NCBI GenBank assembly: GCA_003991915.1
Contig: RQTK01000203.1
Coordinates: 416,302-480,301, forward strand
Source: Elysia chlorotica
Taxonomy: Eukaryota > Mollusca > Gastropoda > Plakobranchidae
Direction of reading: 5' to 3'
DNA length: 64,000 nucleotides
Part shown: in pieces, positions 1-12,584 of the stretch
How positions within the stretch are numbered: the stretch's first letter is position 1
Layout: each line of letters starts with the position of its first letter
Notes under the pieces: generated by a model
Told to the model about the DNA's origin: nothing
Database searches by the model: none
The model's input: the letters and a program-made list of their open reading frames with translations, nothing else
Program-made: the position numbers and the translations under genes

Positions 1-19
1 ATGTCTCCATTAACAGGGT

Positions 20-235
20 AGAGTCAGATGGGATGGACAAGTTCTGAAAGCCACTTGGGTCCATTTTCCCATTAATCAACGACTGGCCAATTTGAAACTG
101 TATTAATAATGCATTAGCAAGAAGTCGGCTGGGCAGGGCACTTAAAGGCCTCATTGTAGCCGCTCCTAACCCGTGGACCTCGGCATTCTGGCTTGGCGAT
201 GGCCACCGCTCGGACAGTGATGGAGTTTCGTTTGA
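20..235. promoter_or_regulatory. Candidate conserved non-coding block 1
   Basis: This stretch is richer in GC than the DNA after it and free of simple repeats. It has homeodomain-like cores (ATTAAT, AATAATGCATTA) on the left and a GC-rich half with GGCCTC, CCGCTCC and GGCCACCG on the right. No frame across it looks coding. The mix of AT-rich homeobox sites inside complex sequence suggests a cis-regulatory element. That is inference from composition, and alignment to related genomes is needed. Confidence 0.3.
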
Positions 236-816
236 AAGCTTCCTTTTTCATTCTTCGCTTCGCCTAACTTTATTGAAATAGTCCTTTTTTGATGACGGAT
301 TATAAAATTATCATGCTACATTTTATAAGTCAACCAACTTTTTTCTTTTGCATCACTAAAATATGAAAATGATGAACTGAAAGTCATGCTTGTACGCTCC
401 AATGATTGATGATACGTGCAAGTAAGGAGATAGGTGGACTCATTTCTGGACAATTAGATAACATTAAAAGAGCGATGTCAGAAAATACTTAGCGCTTTAA
501 GAAACACTATCTTATTGAGTGTACAACGATTTGATTTTTCTTATATGGCCATTTATTTCATTTACGGCATCTAAAATAACAACTGTCTATCGATTCTTTT
601 TAACCTGTGTGAGTTATCTTGGCTTCTGATTTCTCCTAAGGCTAAAACTCAGCTACCATTAATTGACACTGTGAGCGACACAATGCACGAAATCATACAT
701 AATATAGATGTAGACTCTACATTAGACACCTCTTTCGCATATTTATGGGCCCCTTAGTGTGTGACACATGATAGCCAAATAACAGTGGTATCCGCGCTAC
801 AGAAGGCATCGGAATT

Positions 817-820
<4 letters not shown>
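236..820. other. Unique AT-rich non-coding DNA
   Basis: I see no coding frame, repeat or RNA gene here. A small patch near 735-755 (CATATTTATGG) resembles a degenerate serum-response CArG box, but nothing supports it further. Confidence 0.6.
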
Positions 821-885
<65 letters not shown>

Positions 886-895
886 GAAGATAAAA
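821..895. repeat. (GA)n microsatellite
   Basis: A pure AG run to about 879 is followed by an imperfect TAGAGAGAAGA tail. Confidence 0.98.
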
Positions 896-1675
896 AAAGT
901 ACGTTAAAATGATAACATTATTGAATTTTTAGATAGATGATTGGATGGCTATGTCGATACATAAAGAAAGACAGAGAGATAGATAGGCAGACAAAACTTT
1001 ACTTATAAAAAGATACAGAGACAGAGGAAAAAAAGACACACGAACTAAATAAAAAGGAAACAATTTTAAAAGACATACAAACCCCAAAAAATGCAGACAG
1101 ACGGAATAATAAAATAATTGCTCCCGGAGCATAAAGATCCTGACCCGACACTTAAACTCCCCGACTGGCTCTGAGAGACCATTCCGCCTGCATACAACCA
1201 ATAAACTACTTTTTGAGACGTTATCTCAGCATCAGATAAGTTAACAAAGCGGAACAATAATTGCATGACCAAGGAGCGTTTCGCTCGAGAATAAATCTAT
1301 CATAGGATGTTTCAAGGAAATAATCAATTCTTAAACAAGCGACGAGAGAGCGAAGTTAGATAGCTTTGGTGAGGCATAAGGATGCTTATGTATAGATCAG
1401 CGCAAATGATGTTAAGCAAAGCTTCCCATAGAGATCAGACCTCTTGACTGCTCTTGTGGTACACTGGTCTGCACATGACAGTATTTAGCCATGAATGTTA
1501 TGCTCAAACAATGTAATGATGGCTGATGAGAATCTCTGGTTAGGTCAAATCAGTGTACAGTCTGTCTCCGAAAGGTTGATATGGGCAGTTTATGAGGAAA
1601 AAAAGATTAACTTAAATTACTTGGGCTAACCTGGGAGAATCTAGATTTTTTTAAAGAAAGAAGAGCCTCATCAAA
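896..1675. other. Non-coding, no recognisable element
   Basis: Purine-biased AT-rich DNA (GATAGA/AAAGA-like words around 930-1080). Two overlapping minus-strand open frames of 68 and 90 codons have low-complexity, leucine/phenylalanine-rich translations and no family resemblance. I regard them as chance frames. Confidence 0.6.
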
Positions 1676-1732
1676 ACAACAATAACAACAACAGCAACAA
1701 AAACAACAACAACAACAGCAACAACAACAACG

Positions 1733-1763
<31 letters not shown>
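1676..1763. repeat. (CAA)n imperfect trinucleotide repeat
   Basis: An AAC/CAA trinucleotide run with AGC and GAC interruptions. On the minus strand it yields a spurious poly-cysteine open frame. Confidence 0.97.
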
Positions 1764-1764
<1 letters not shown>

Positions 1765-2061
1765 ATTTAAAACAATGTATCTGACAAAACATAACAAAAA
1801 GTGAAAACCATTGGCTATGGAGAATTGCTAACTTGAGAAAGTTTATTGACGAGGAAACGTCGTTTATGTTTTTTGAGACTTTCTCAAAATAATGAACACC
1901 CGCAGTATAAATATTTATTGATATATACATAAGTGTTATTATGAGAAGGACTGAATTAACACTTTTAAGAACAAACGAGGGGTGAAGAAATGTTATTTTA
2001 CAAGCTTTTCTTACGCCTACGAAACACTTCAAACTTATTGACAATTTTTCTTGGTAGACAG

Positions 2062-2062
2062 G

Positions 2063-2129
<67 letters not shown>

Positions 2130-2140
2130 GGAGAGAGAGA
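2062..2140. repeat. (GA)n microsatellite, interrupted
   Basis: An AG run with single AAAG and ATAGGG interruptions near its two ends. Confidence 0.97.
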
Positions 2141-3610
2141 AATGTGAATGATTTAATAGATAGTAAACCTATAGAAATATATGTGCATATAGACATATCC
2201 ATGCAAAATTGATGATTTCATTGATCTATTGATCGGTTGTACTGGAAATATAAAAGGGAGGGGGGCTGTGGACCAAAAGATAAACCAAATGATAATTAAA
2301 GAAATGATGATGGGTGTGGGTGGGCGGGATAGAATGAGATCCGACTAGACACTCAGAGAGAAAGAAGAAAGAGGATGGGAGACATAGTACTCGAGGGCTT
2401 ATGAATAAGATGTTAAGAAATGGAAAAAGAGGAGCGAGAGGTGAGGGAATGAGCCACAGACATATAAACATACATAGGCCTAATAGAAGAAGACAGAGAT
2501 GCATGTCGCATTTCCCCTTTATGGAGAAAAAACATAAGCAAAGAACGGAAGCCCTCATGTGTTTCTCCCTCGGGGAGCCTGAGAGGGGGGGGGGGGGCTG
2601 CCTGCCCAGCCAATCGATGTGGTTTACCAGTTTGTCTCCCTGCCTGTGGCACGGCCGCCAGTCATAACGAGGCTACTTTAGTTCAGATGCTTAACACAAT
2701 ATATGTACGTGGCGAGCACTCGGCGTCGTTTGCATAAAAAACCACTGAGCAGCTTCCCCATCTTTTTTCGTCAATAATATCTATGTATTATGGACCTAGG
2801 CCCAATTAGTTTTAACGTCGTGTTCTTTGATTATAGTTTTACATTTTACTATCAAACCCTTCTCCAACTATATAATTAGTATTAATATCCAGCTTTAGAT
2901 GTTTAATTGATGGCGCATACTTGTTTTCATTGTCTAAAAACGTAAATTGTGCCCTGTAAACATGCTGAGGAAGAAAGTGATTTACCATATTAAGAAAGAT
3001 GCCTATATGACTGTCCTGTTATTGAGATTGGTAAGTGATCTAGTTTCTAACAAATAAACAAGATATAATTTCAACGCTGATTAATCTGATTGGTGTAAAA
3101 ATAGAAGCAAAGTACGGACACTTTGTTTTCTAAAACTTAAAACCAATTTCCATCTTTTTCAATTTTATTATATCAGTTGAGACTTACATTTCAGATTAAC
3201 TCATAAACCCTTTGGTGTATTGGAATAAACCTGGAATTCGGGAGAAACGTAAGGAAACAGGTTTTAAGGACAAGAATATGAAAAGTATATTAGTAACAGT
3301 TTCAACAACTGCCAACACCAATGATGTAAGATCCAACATTACAACAATAACGACAGGCCATTACATAAATTTTTTTAGATTTACGTTCATTAGCTTCTAC
3401 AAAAAGCAACATTTTCTACAAACACTTCACCCAAAAGGTTCTTTAAAAGGCAACCATCGCACCTTATCACTTTAAATCACATGCTCTTACCTAGCCAATG
3501 TTAGGGGATTTTAATTTTTACATGAGATGCAAAAATTATGATTTTTAAATCAAACAAAAAACAACAAGAAGAACATACGGATGGTTTTGTTATTCCTTCA
3601 CCGACTCTCG
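2141..3610. other. Non-coding with one GC-rich patch
   Basis: Mostly AT-rich. The exception is 2560-2670, which holds a 13-base G run (2585-2597), a RUNX-like TGTGGTTT and GC-rich flanks. The overlapping 79-110 codon frames here have no recognisable domain and run through the G run. I see nothing else in the rest. Confidence 0.5.
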
Positions 3611-3612
3611 TG

Positions 3613-3815
3613 TCTACCTACCTACCTACCTGTCTGTCTACTGTCTGTCTCTGTTTGTTTCTGTATATATAGACTCCAACATAACAATTTACTAGTAGTC
3701 TAGACTGACTGGCTTCAGATGGTTCATGTTGCCGGACATCTCTTTATGTCTCCACCTCAATGTACATTTGTTAGGACATCTCTTACTTTTGCCTTTTGCT
3801 ATGTCTATCCCTCTA

Positions 3816-3854
<39 letters not shown>

Positions 3855-3904
3855 CTCTCTTTCTTTATCCCTCTCTTAGTTTCTCTCTCTCTCTTTGTGT
3901 ATCG

Positions 3905-3963
<59 letters not shown>

Positions 3964-4085
3964 CTGCCGCTGCCCCTGTATGTCTGTTTGTTTTTCTTTC
4001 TGTCTGTCTATCTGTGTGTTTGTCTATCTGTCTGTCTTTCTGTCTGGCTGGCTTTCGTTCTCCTCTCTGTCACTCTCTCCTTTCT
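3613..4085. repeat. Compound pyrimidine tract: (CCTA)/(CTGT), then (CT)n, then (TGTC)n
   Basis: CTAC/TGTC words at 3613-3662 are followed by imperfect CT from 3807, a pure CT run at about 3906-3960, and TGTC/TCTG words to about 4060. Three overlapping Ser/Leu-rich plus-strand frames of 114-128 codons are artefacts of this tract. Confidence 0.95.
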
Positions 4086-6198
4086 CTCATTATTTGATTT
4101 TTTAAAAAATGGCAGCTTCACTAAATTCGATACTAAAAATCTTTTTACTCTTTTAGTGTTGTTTTATTTTCAATTAAAAGAACAACAACACAAAAAGCCC
4201 AACAAAATAACAATAACAAACAGCAGATTTATACAATAGCGTGGGTGGATTCAGAACCTAAGAAAACAGAAGGACAGAAAGAAATTTGGCTATTTGGACA
4301 ATTTTCCGTATTTTGCTTTTGCTTTTGATAACGTAATCGATCTAGTCCTGGTAGAACGATGGGTGATAGAGTTCCCTCTTGATCTTTTTCTTTCATTAGA
4401 CAGTAGTGGAAGTATTTCAACTGGAGAAGAAACAACAAGAGAATCCGTCGCAAAAATAACGAGGAAAGGACTTCAAGAGCTACAAGATGAAAAGATATGG
4501 GGAGAGATTTATATAAGTAGAGAAAGACAAAAAGAAAGATGGAGAGTAGGAGAGATAGAGACAGAAAAGGAAACGAGGATTAAATAACGCTTCAAGTAGC
4601 ACTATTTTTTTTACAGTATAACACATTTATAATGCTGAATTGATCAGTTTATAATACGAGCTTGGATGGAAAGACATCGCTAAAGACTGTTTTCATGTGT
4701 GATCAACACATCGCTCCATCAAAGCCAAGGAAAGACCAGTCCAAAATACTTCCACCTGCTCAGTTCCTTACAGGCACAGAAATTCTCACTCATATTTTTT
4801 AACTCGGTGTGGTTTTGTTTATTCTGTGTATTTATTTCTATTGGAACTTGTAGTTAAATACTGGGACTGAAGCTGAATAGCTATTCAAAAGAAGAGCGTC
4901 TGTTCAATTTCAGAAATACAGGAAATGATTGCCAGAGGAAGTTCAAGACATATAAAAATACAGACATGTTTTTGAGACGGAAATGAGCAAACAGATAAAC
5001 AGACAGCTACACGTACTAAAGAAAATTGTGAAGATTTTGTGTATGAGATGATGTGTTTGTTTCTTTTCCGTTATCATAACTTATATAGGCTGGGCATAGC
5101 TCGGAAATAAAACAAGATTTGAGTGCCCATACCTATAAAATTGTGATACAGCCTCTCTCCTAACAGTCAGTTTATGACTGGTTTATTATGATAGGCCTAT
5201 TGATCAGCTCTAATGCGCTTTAAAGGGATGTCTGAGTTATTGTTCGGGCAAGTCAGAATGTTTATTAAATCAAAGAAAACCGAACATACCCCTGTAGCAC
5301 GCCTCTCCCCGCCATAACAACAACAACACAGAGACGATTTGACGGTAATCTTGAAGGTGACGCTTTTATCCTGTGTTATCGAGATATTTACGAGCTATGA
5401 TGATAAACAACATGCAGACTTAGTCATAACTAAACCTTACAGTTTCCATTAAGCATCTTTTGTACTAAGGTTTTTTTCTTTGTGTTTTTTATGACTTGGG
5501 CTTATACTCTTTTGTCTGTAATTCCGTTCATGAGATAGCCTAGTTGTTAACAATGGACATGGAGACACCACTAAATAAGCCCTTATAATTTTTTTAAACG
5601 TTGTTTATCATTGCTTCAATGCTTCTTTACTGTCATCTAGTTTTGGCTACTTATCTTTTTCCAATGAGTTTTCAAAACTTAGAGCCCTATCAACTGCATG
5701 GTTTCCAGGTTCTCGGGAAGATGGTACTAATACCAGTAAATCCAAGGCCTTTTCTCCGTTTTTTTAAAATAGATTTTTAATTCTTCTTTCCGTTACATAA
5801 TTGATTCGTTCTCTTTTTGTTTCTTTGCAGCTCTTTGATAGTCGTTCACACACGCATCGATATTTGTGTGAATGCTTGTGGGTCCCCATCATATTAAATT
5901 TAGTATAATTTCAGTGAGGTGTTTGTGTCTCAGTAGACGCGACTGGAGATGAAGGTTTGCGTGGACAGTATTGCAGTGAACATTGATAGATTGCCTATCT
6001 CCTCCCAAGGCGGTCAAACCGAGATGTAGCCAAACGTAATATCCTTTAAGGAAATAACAACATAGATTACTGAGAGAAGTGTTTGCATCATAAACCAATC
6101 AGAGTCGTTACTTTCTTCTATTGTCATTTTGCTAAAATCGACAAAATAAAGTCAAGAAAATAATTGAAATAAATACGTGCATGATATACTTTATAATA
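4086..6198. other. Unique AT-rich non-coding DNA
   Basis: I see no gene or repeat family. A 97-codon plus-strand frame at 4294-4587 ends in purine-rich low-complexity sequence and resembles no family. A short CAA-rich spot lies at 5320-5330. Confidence 0.55.
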
Positions 6199-7151
<953 letters not shown>

Positions 7152-7232
7152 TTCAAGTCCCATTTTTCTTTTCCGCCTTTCTTCCTCAATCATTCAAGTC
7201 CCATTTTCTTTTCCGCCTTTCTTCCTCGATTA
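7152..7232. repeat. Tandem duplication, 41 + 40 bp, pyrimidine-rich
   Basis: Two adjacent copies of a unit beginning TTCAAGTCCCATTTT and ending CTTCCTC(A/G)AT. They differ by one T in the T-run and a few bases at the end. Confidence 0.95.
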
Positions 7233-7473
7233 AATCGTTCCCTTTGGAGTATGAATGCAAAGCTCTAGACTTTAACCACTCATATGCAATTTTTAAACTT
7301 ATCGCATTTTTACGGTGTTCGGATTGCTCTGAACTGTTTTGAGTGACAAGTTGCGTGCGAGGGGCTCGCTGAGAAATTAGCTGCTCTGACACATGAGAGA
7401 GCCGAGATTTGAGGAGTTAACTAGAACAGTTACATGCGCCAGGAATAACGCAAGCGTGTTCCAGTAATTTCCA

Positions 7474-7491
7474 TTTTTTTTTTTTTTTTTT
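7474..7491. repeat. Poly-T, 18 bp
   Basis: A homopolymer T run. It could be the reverse of a poly-A tail from an old retroposed copy, but no body is recognisable on its left. Confidence 0.9.
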
Positions 7492-7784
7492 ACATTAAAC
7501 ATTTCTGTTCTCTCCCTTTGCATACCCTTTTTTCATCTACGAACTTAAATTTCTGATTTTTACTCGGGATGAATATGTCGAACATTCAGTTATTGTTTCT
7601 AATCAGTATTCTATTAAATATGCAGACTGATTTTGTCCATAATTATACCGTTTCCATAATTATTACTGAAAACGCATGTTGTTGTTTTTTTTATATGGAA
7701 GTGGCAAATTCGGCCAACTTTGTCCAATTGTACTCGTGACTATTTCAAACTGTGTATATATTTTATATTTTTAATTATAATATA

Positions 7785-7818
7785 ATTTAATAAATATAAT
7801 ATATATATATGAAAAACG

Positions 7819-7876
<58 letters not shown>

Positions 7877-7885
7877 GAGAGAAAA
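7785..7885. repeat. (TA)n followed by imperfect (GA)n
   Basis: TATAATATATATATAT runs to 7810, followed by GA-rich sequence at 7818-7882 with AAAG and CAG interruptions. Confidence 0.95.
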
Positions 7886-8034
7886 GGAGATTAAGAGAGA
7901 ATGCAGACGTTAACGCCATAACAGAGAATACCAGTGTAAAAAAGTATACATCTGGCCTGGGCTGCGCCGACTGCTTCCTACGAGATCTCATTTTCGTTGG
8001 CCACATTAAATATTTACGCGACACGTACTACAGA

Positions 8035-8260
8035 GAGGCTGAGTCCTCGTCCTTGGACCAGGCTCTGAAAGCTTGGGTTGAGTCGGCGCATTGAAGTCAT
8101 CATGTCTTCATCGTTTCCGCTCTAACTCGGAGCTGTTAGCCTTTCCGTTTGTCCGACTGGTAGACTGGGTTACCCTATTTCATCTCGTAGGATTTCCGGT
8201 CGGGCTTTTGCAATGCAGAGATACAGGGCAGTCATTGAAACGGAGTATTTAGAAAGATAA
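8035..8260. promoter_or_regulatory. Candidate regulatory block (weak)
   Basis: Higher-GC, repeat-free sequence between AT-rich flanks. It includes GGCTCTGAAAGCTTGG and CTCGGAGCTGTTAGCC words. I see no open frame of note. It is called only on composition contrast. Confidence 0.2.
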
Positions 8261-9099
8261 TAGTTTTGAGTAAAGAGCATCTTACCGGTTGTAAGTGATG
8301 AATGGCCGACAGCTTTTTGTGTATTTTGAAGAACATAGACTGTCACACGAGAAGGCGGGATAAAACGGGATATAAAATATTGTTAATAGATCTCAGTTTC
8401 CTCAGTGTTTGCATCTTGCACTGATCATGTGCAGTTAAAGTGGAAAGTGTACCACTTTATATGTGCAACTTTGGGCATCTTTCTAATTTTGTTGTACGAG
8501 CTTTAGCCCAGAAATCTTTTATTGTTTGTTGACTGTTCGAACTGACAAGTGGCTTGTCCAAGTGCTGATCATTTGTATTAAAACCTATATGTTTACTTAT
8601 ATGGTTCCGGTGGTACGGAAGGGCATTATGCGAACAAAATGGACTAGAAAATAGAGTTAGGATAAGAAAAGGGATACGGATTATGTATAGATTGAAATAT
8701 ACGGAGGGAAAGAACTATGGGAAAGGCAAAAATAGAAACATGAAAGTTGGGAATGTATGCACTAGAGAAGCAGGAAAAGAATTGTTGAAGTGAGTGGACA
8801 TTTCTGGGTTAAGAGAACTATCAATAGAAAAGAACAATCGAAAACTACAGGACCAAGGGATATTGCAATATGGCAAACCCAAAGAGAGCTAATCAGTAAT
8901 AGAAAATCGCAGAAAGTAAGATTAGGGTAAAGAAACAATGTGATACAAACACAGAAAAGTGAAAATAAAAAGAGCTACTTGATTTGAAAACAAATAAAGA
9001 TAAATAGCTTCCTATGGTTTTTGGTATGCACATATAACCATGCCATAGCATATATATTTAAAACAACTAATAAATTAATACTGAAAAACCAGTTTGATT
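8261..9099. other. Unique AT-rich non-coding DNA
   Basis: Purine-biased unique sequence with no gene or repeat seen. Confidence 0.6.
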
Positions 9100-9300
9100 G
9101 TCAACTTGCTATTTCTGACTGTGACACAGTTGTGTGAGTGGAGGCAGGACGAGGGGAGAAGGGCTGGGGTAAGTGGGTAAGTGGGTAAGGGGGTGTGTTG
9201 GCGGCCACAGTGCGGGAAAGACCGGGGGCGCTGGCAATAACTGGGCCCCATGGTTTGTGATTAGGTTTCGTGTCCCAGGGGAGCAATTAGTGCGACATAA
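9100..9300. promoter_or_regulatory. GC-rich block with a G-quadruplex motif
   Basis: A GC-rich, repeat-poor block. At 9166-9193 four G runs (4, 3, 3 and 5 G) are separated by TAAGT, TAAGT and TAA, satisfying the G3+N1-7 quadruplex pattern on the plus strand. To the right are GGCGGCCACAG, a GGGGGCGC word and a homeodomain-like GCAATTAG. The regulatory role is inferred. Confidence 0.35.
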
Positions 9301-9828
9301 GAGGGGGCAGATTGGATGTAGATGAGGGACAGGGAGAAGGAGGGAGAGAGAAGGAATAGGATGGAAAGATGGAAGAAATGAGGGGGAAAATGAAACATGG
9401 TGATATTCTTTTCACTAAGATAAGCTAGTTTCCTTAAAAACAACTTTAACTGTATTAAACCAACCAACCCAATGATTTCAAGACATCCCTTTTTGCATGC
9501 GCTATACTTTGATGCTAAATATAATAATAACAACAAAAAAAAAAGAAAATCAGAAGTATTTTCTCCACTTTAATCAAGAATAGTCACATCGAAAAACATT
9601 GCAACAAGTGATACATGTAATGTACATAAAGGTTTAGATTCTGAACAAAAAACAAACAAAAACAAATGTGTGCGTGTGTACAAGGTTATCAAAACTAATT
9701 TTGTAAATTCAATTCCAAACGCAATAAAAGTAAGTAGGAGATTAAATAGGAATTATGCACTTATACAGTACGTTGGATGGGGGGCTCTCTGGCTAACGGG
9801 GGCTGCACGTGCTGCTCTCTGTCTGTTA
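9301..9828. other. Unique AT-rich non-coding DNA
   Basis: Purine-rich on the left (9301-9400), then AT-rich. The 91-codon minus-strand frame has no recognisable domain. Confidence 0.55.
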
Positions 9829-9946
9829 TGAAGTTCTGAGTGAGTAAAAACACAGGCGACTGAGATGTGAAGTTCTGAGTGAGTAGAAAACACAGGCGAC
9901 TGAGATGTGAAGTTCTGAGTGAGTAGAAAACACAGGCGACTGAGCT
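9829..9946. repeat. Minisatellite, 3 units of 39-40 bp
   Basis: Three head-to-tail units each start TGAAGTTCTGAGTGAGTA and end CACAGGCGACTGAG. Unit 1 lacks one base relative to units 2 and 3, which are almost identical. There are no spacers, so this is not a CRISPR array. Confidence 0.97.
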
Positions 9947-10079
9947 GGCCCTGCTTGCCTGCTCTAGTGCAGAGGTTTCCAGTTACCAATAAACCAAGCC
10001 GGGCTCTGAATATTGCATGGCCACGGATCTGACAGGAAAGGCCACAGTAAAGCCTCTCTAGTTTTGTGTGGAGCATCCT

Positions 10080-10140
10080 CTACGACTGCGCATTGTCTAG
10101 CCTGGACGGCGCCGCTCCCGACTTACTGCACAATGCAACG
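10080..10140. promoter_or_regulatory. GC-rich patch with inverted SOX-like sites
   Basis: GCATTGT and ACAATGC face each other across about 30 bp of GC-rich DNA (GGACGGCGCCGCTCCC). ATTGT/ACAAT is the SOX HMG-box core. Function is inferred. Confidence 0.25.
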
Positions 10141-11109
10141 TAACCGAAGCCTTAAAATATATTGCATTTTCATCCAGCAAGCATAAACGTATCTTTGAAG
10201 ATTTATCTATAAATGTTCCATTAGATTTGGTCTCTTCTCCTTCACGTTCAACTGCCTTTTTCAAAGCTAGATCCGTTTTAATTTAATCGAAATTAAAATA
10301 TCCATGAAATTCCCAGACTTTTGAAGTAATACTTATACTTATAATTACATTAAAATTTAACTTATAGAGCATACCTTTTTAAATTTCTTTGTAATGTTTC
10401 TGTAATAATTAATAAATAAATGTGCTCACATTTTGTTTAGGTTAATCAAATAAGATTAGTTTATCACCACTTAAAAAGTATAGTAAATTAGTCTTACGAA
10501 GTACTAAAACATGTATGTTATTCAGCAGATTGTTTTGAGATATAAAGCGACAGGCAATGCTTTGATACATAAGATAAGCTTTGCTATAGCTATCAAATAT
10601 CAGGAAGACAAGTTATAGCTGGCATCAATCCAAGACGGTAGAAGTAGGTTTTTTTTCCTGGCATACTCTTTAAACGTACACTCCGCGCCCCATTTCTTTT
10701 ATTTAACCATGATCGTTTTTAATATCAATAAGGAGAATAATTATTTCTGCGTGAAAAGCATAATTCTTCATGCGCTCTTCTGTTTTACTTTCAATGTGAA
10801 ACGTGAACATTGACTATTATGGACTATCCATTTATTTATTTAAAAAAAAAAAGAATAGGTGCATTAACTTTAATAAATCTTGCGAGCAATGTTGAATTTT
10901 TTTTCTTTTTCAAGTCTTCAATTATTTTTCACAAAGCTGCCATTTAGTATTTAAAACTAATGTAAAATTCTCAAAATAGAAGTGAAAGTTGTTTGCGACC
11001 TGAGTACACTCATAGCCATTTAAAAGAAATAATAATCATCATCATTTTTCATCGTATGTTTGAAACGTTTTCCTTATCGACGTAAAACTTCCCAAGAGGT
11101 AAAATCGTT
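10141..11109. other. Very AT-rich non-coding DNA
   Basis: I see no coding frame, repeat family or RNA gene. Short A runs and T runs only. Confidence 0.65.
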
Positions 11110-11320
11110 TTCAACTGTTTTGCAAATTGTAAGCACTGGCTTCGATGACGTTTATTTCAATTATTTTGCCGCTTTGGAGCGTAGAGCTAATTGTTGGGCG
11201 CGCTAGTCCCACTCAATTTTCATTGTGGTTAGGGCGCTATTGATTTAAGCAGATCAGCCCACGTGAAACTTTTCTGCTTCCAACAACCTTTGCTATTATG
11301 ATTTTTTTAAAGTTGAAGTC
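11110..11320. promoter_or_regulatory. Candidate conserved non-coding block
   Basis: A compact run of motif-like words: TTTGCAAAT-like near 11122, GCTAATTGTTGG, CATTGTGGTTAG (RUNX-type TGTGGTTA), GCGCTATTGATTTA (PBX/CUX-type) and a CACGTG E-box near 11259. It is repeat-free with no long frame. It is called as an enhancer-like element by inference. Confidence 0.35.
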
Positions 11321-11629
11321 GCTCGCAGACTCCTCTCATCGCGTTTGGGGCTGAACTTCTAAACTGCCTCAAACTCTTACTATGACTGTGCATCATCAAT
11401 AACTATTTTTGCAACTATCTTTGAAATCTGTAACGAAACGATGGTGATCCTCCTAGTTGGAATAAAACTAATCGCATGCACATCTCTTCAAAGTTGTACC
11501 ACGAAAATAATTGTTCTAAAAGTCACTTACGAACATTCGATACACCTACTTTTACCTCTATTCTGCAATATTTATTTAAAAGACTAACCAAATAAATAAA
11601 TTAAGTACAAAACAAAACCAGACAAAACA

Positions 11630-11775
11630 AGAAAGGACAACGGTGCCCAGAGCGTAGCACACTGTTTCATAATCGTAACCAGCTAATTGGCAATCGATTG
11701 CCAACTGAACTAATGATGAAATCCAATCATGCGTGTAAACGCAATCACTTCTGCTGGCTGGCTGCCTCAAACGTC
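11630..11775. promoter_or_regulatory. Candidate regulatory block with an 18-bp perfect palindrome
   Basis: Positions 11687-11704 read TTGGCAATCGATTGCCAA, which equals its own reverse complement. ATCGAT at the centre resembles CUT-homeodomain sites, and the TTGGC/GCCAA arms resemble NFI half-sites, but the 8-bp spacing does not fit the NFI N5 rule. A FOX-like TGTAAACG lies 30 bp to the right. Confidence 0.4.
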
Positions 11776-12039
11776 TCTCCTACCTCCCCCCTCTCACTCT
11801 CGCTCCACTCTTTTTCATCCCTTATCAACACCTTTTAAACTTGTTTTTTTCTGTTAATATAATAAATTATTATTTTGTGTTTTATTTCGTTTGGGTATAT
11901 AGTTGCGCTGTAAAATATTAAAACCATTATCCCTTATATGATTTTGTGTGTGTATTTTATCTTGTCTATCTCCTATAATCTCTAATTACTATCACTGAGA
12001 TTTTCATCTTAGGTAGCGGAAGATAAAATCACTTCTGTC

Positions 12040-12087
12040 TCGCTCCTTCTCTCTGCCTCTCTGTCTCTGTCTTTGTCTGTCTGTCTA

Positions 12088-12125
<38 letters not shown>

Positions 12126-12134
12126 CCTCTCTCC
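12040..12134. repeat. (CTGT)n / CT-rich microsatellite
   Basis: A CTGT run at about 12075-12120 flanked by CTCT-rich sequence. The minus-strand frame through it encodes Arg-Gln-Thr-Asp repeats and is an artefact. Confidence 0.96.
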
Positions 12135-12279
12135 ATTATTGGCTGACACACACAACCTTAAACGAATTACTGTATAATAATAAAGAACAATATCTGAATC
12201 ATTGAAGCAACAAACAGCAGCGCTCATTATTAACTCCACAAAATGGATGTGCCTAGATTTGCTCCAAAGATAAACAGAA

Positions 12280-12345
12280 TGTATTAGTTAGCGGTTCCAG
12301 ACACAGATGTCTTGTGACAACTGGAACTATCAGTTACACCAGCGG
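12280..12345. promoter_or_regulatory. Nested inverted repeat
   Basis: Outer arms GTTCCAG (12294-12300) and CTGGAAC (12321-12327) enclose inner arms AGACA/TGTCT. The inner CAGAC/GTCT words resemble SMAD half-sites. It could be a paired protein-binding site or a small hairpin. Confidence 0.3.
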
Positions 12346-12527
12346 CTCGAGAAAAACCACCAAATTGATAAACATAATTACTAGACCTTGAAAACTTGTA
12401 TGAAACAAAATGTTGAGAACAATTGGAAAAGGCATGATTAGTTGAAACAAAACTATTTTACTATCGAAAGAGAAATATGTGAACAATATCATCAAGGCAG
12501 TTTAATTATTGATGTTGCTAAATAGCA

Positions 12528-12530
<3 letters not shown>

Positions 12531-12580
<50 letters not shown>
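12531..12580. repeat. (CT)n microsatellite, about 24 units
   Basis: A pure TC run. Confidence 0.98.

Positions 12581-12584
<4 letters not shown>

Noticed and set aside
3719-4239. Three overlapping plus-strand frames of 114-128 codons
   Set aside because: Compound pyrimidine microsatellite, with mutually overlapping frames and no protein-like complexity.
9166-9193. Interstitial telomere repeat
   Set aside because: Only three GGGTAA-like units with irregular spacing. Better described as a G-quadruplex motif.
9829-9946. CRISPR array
   Set aside because: Units are contiguous with no spacers and the context is animal DNA. It is a minisatellite.
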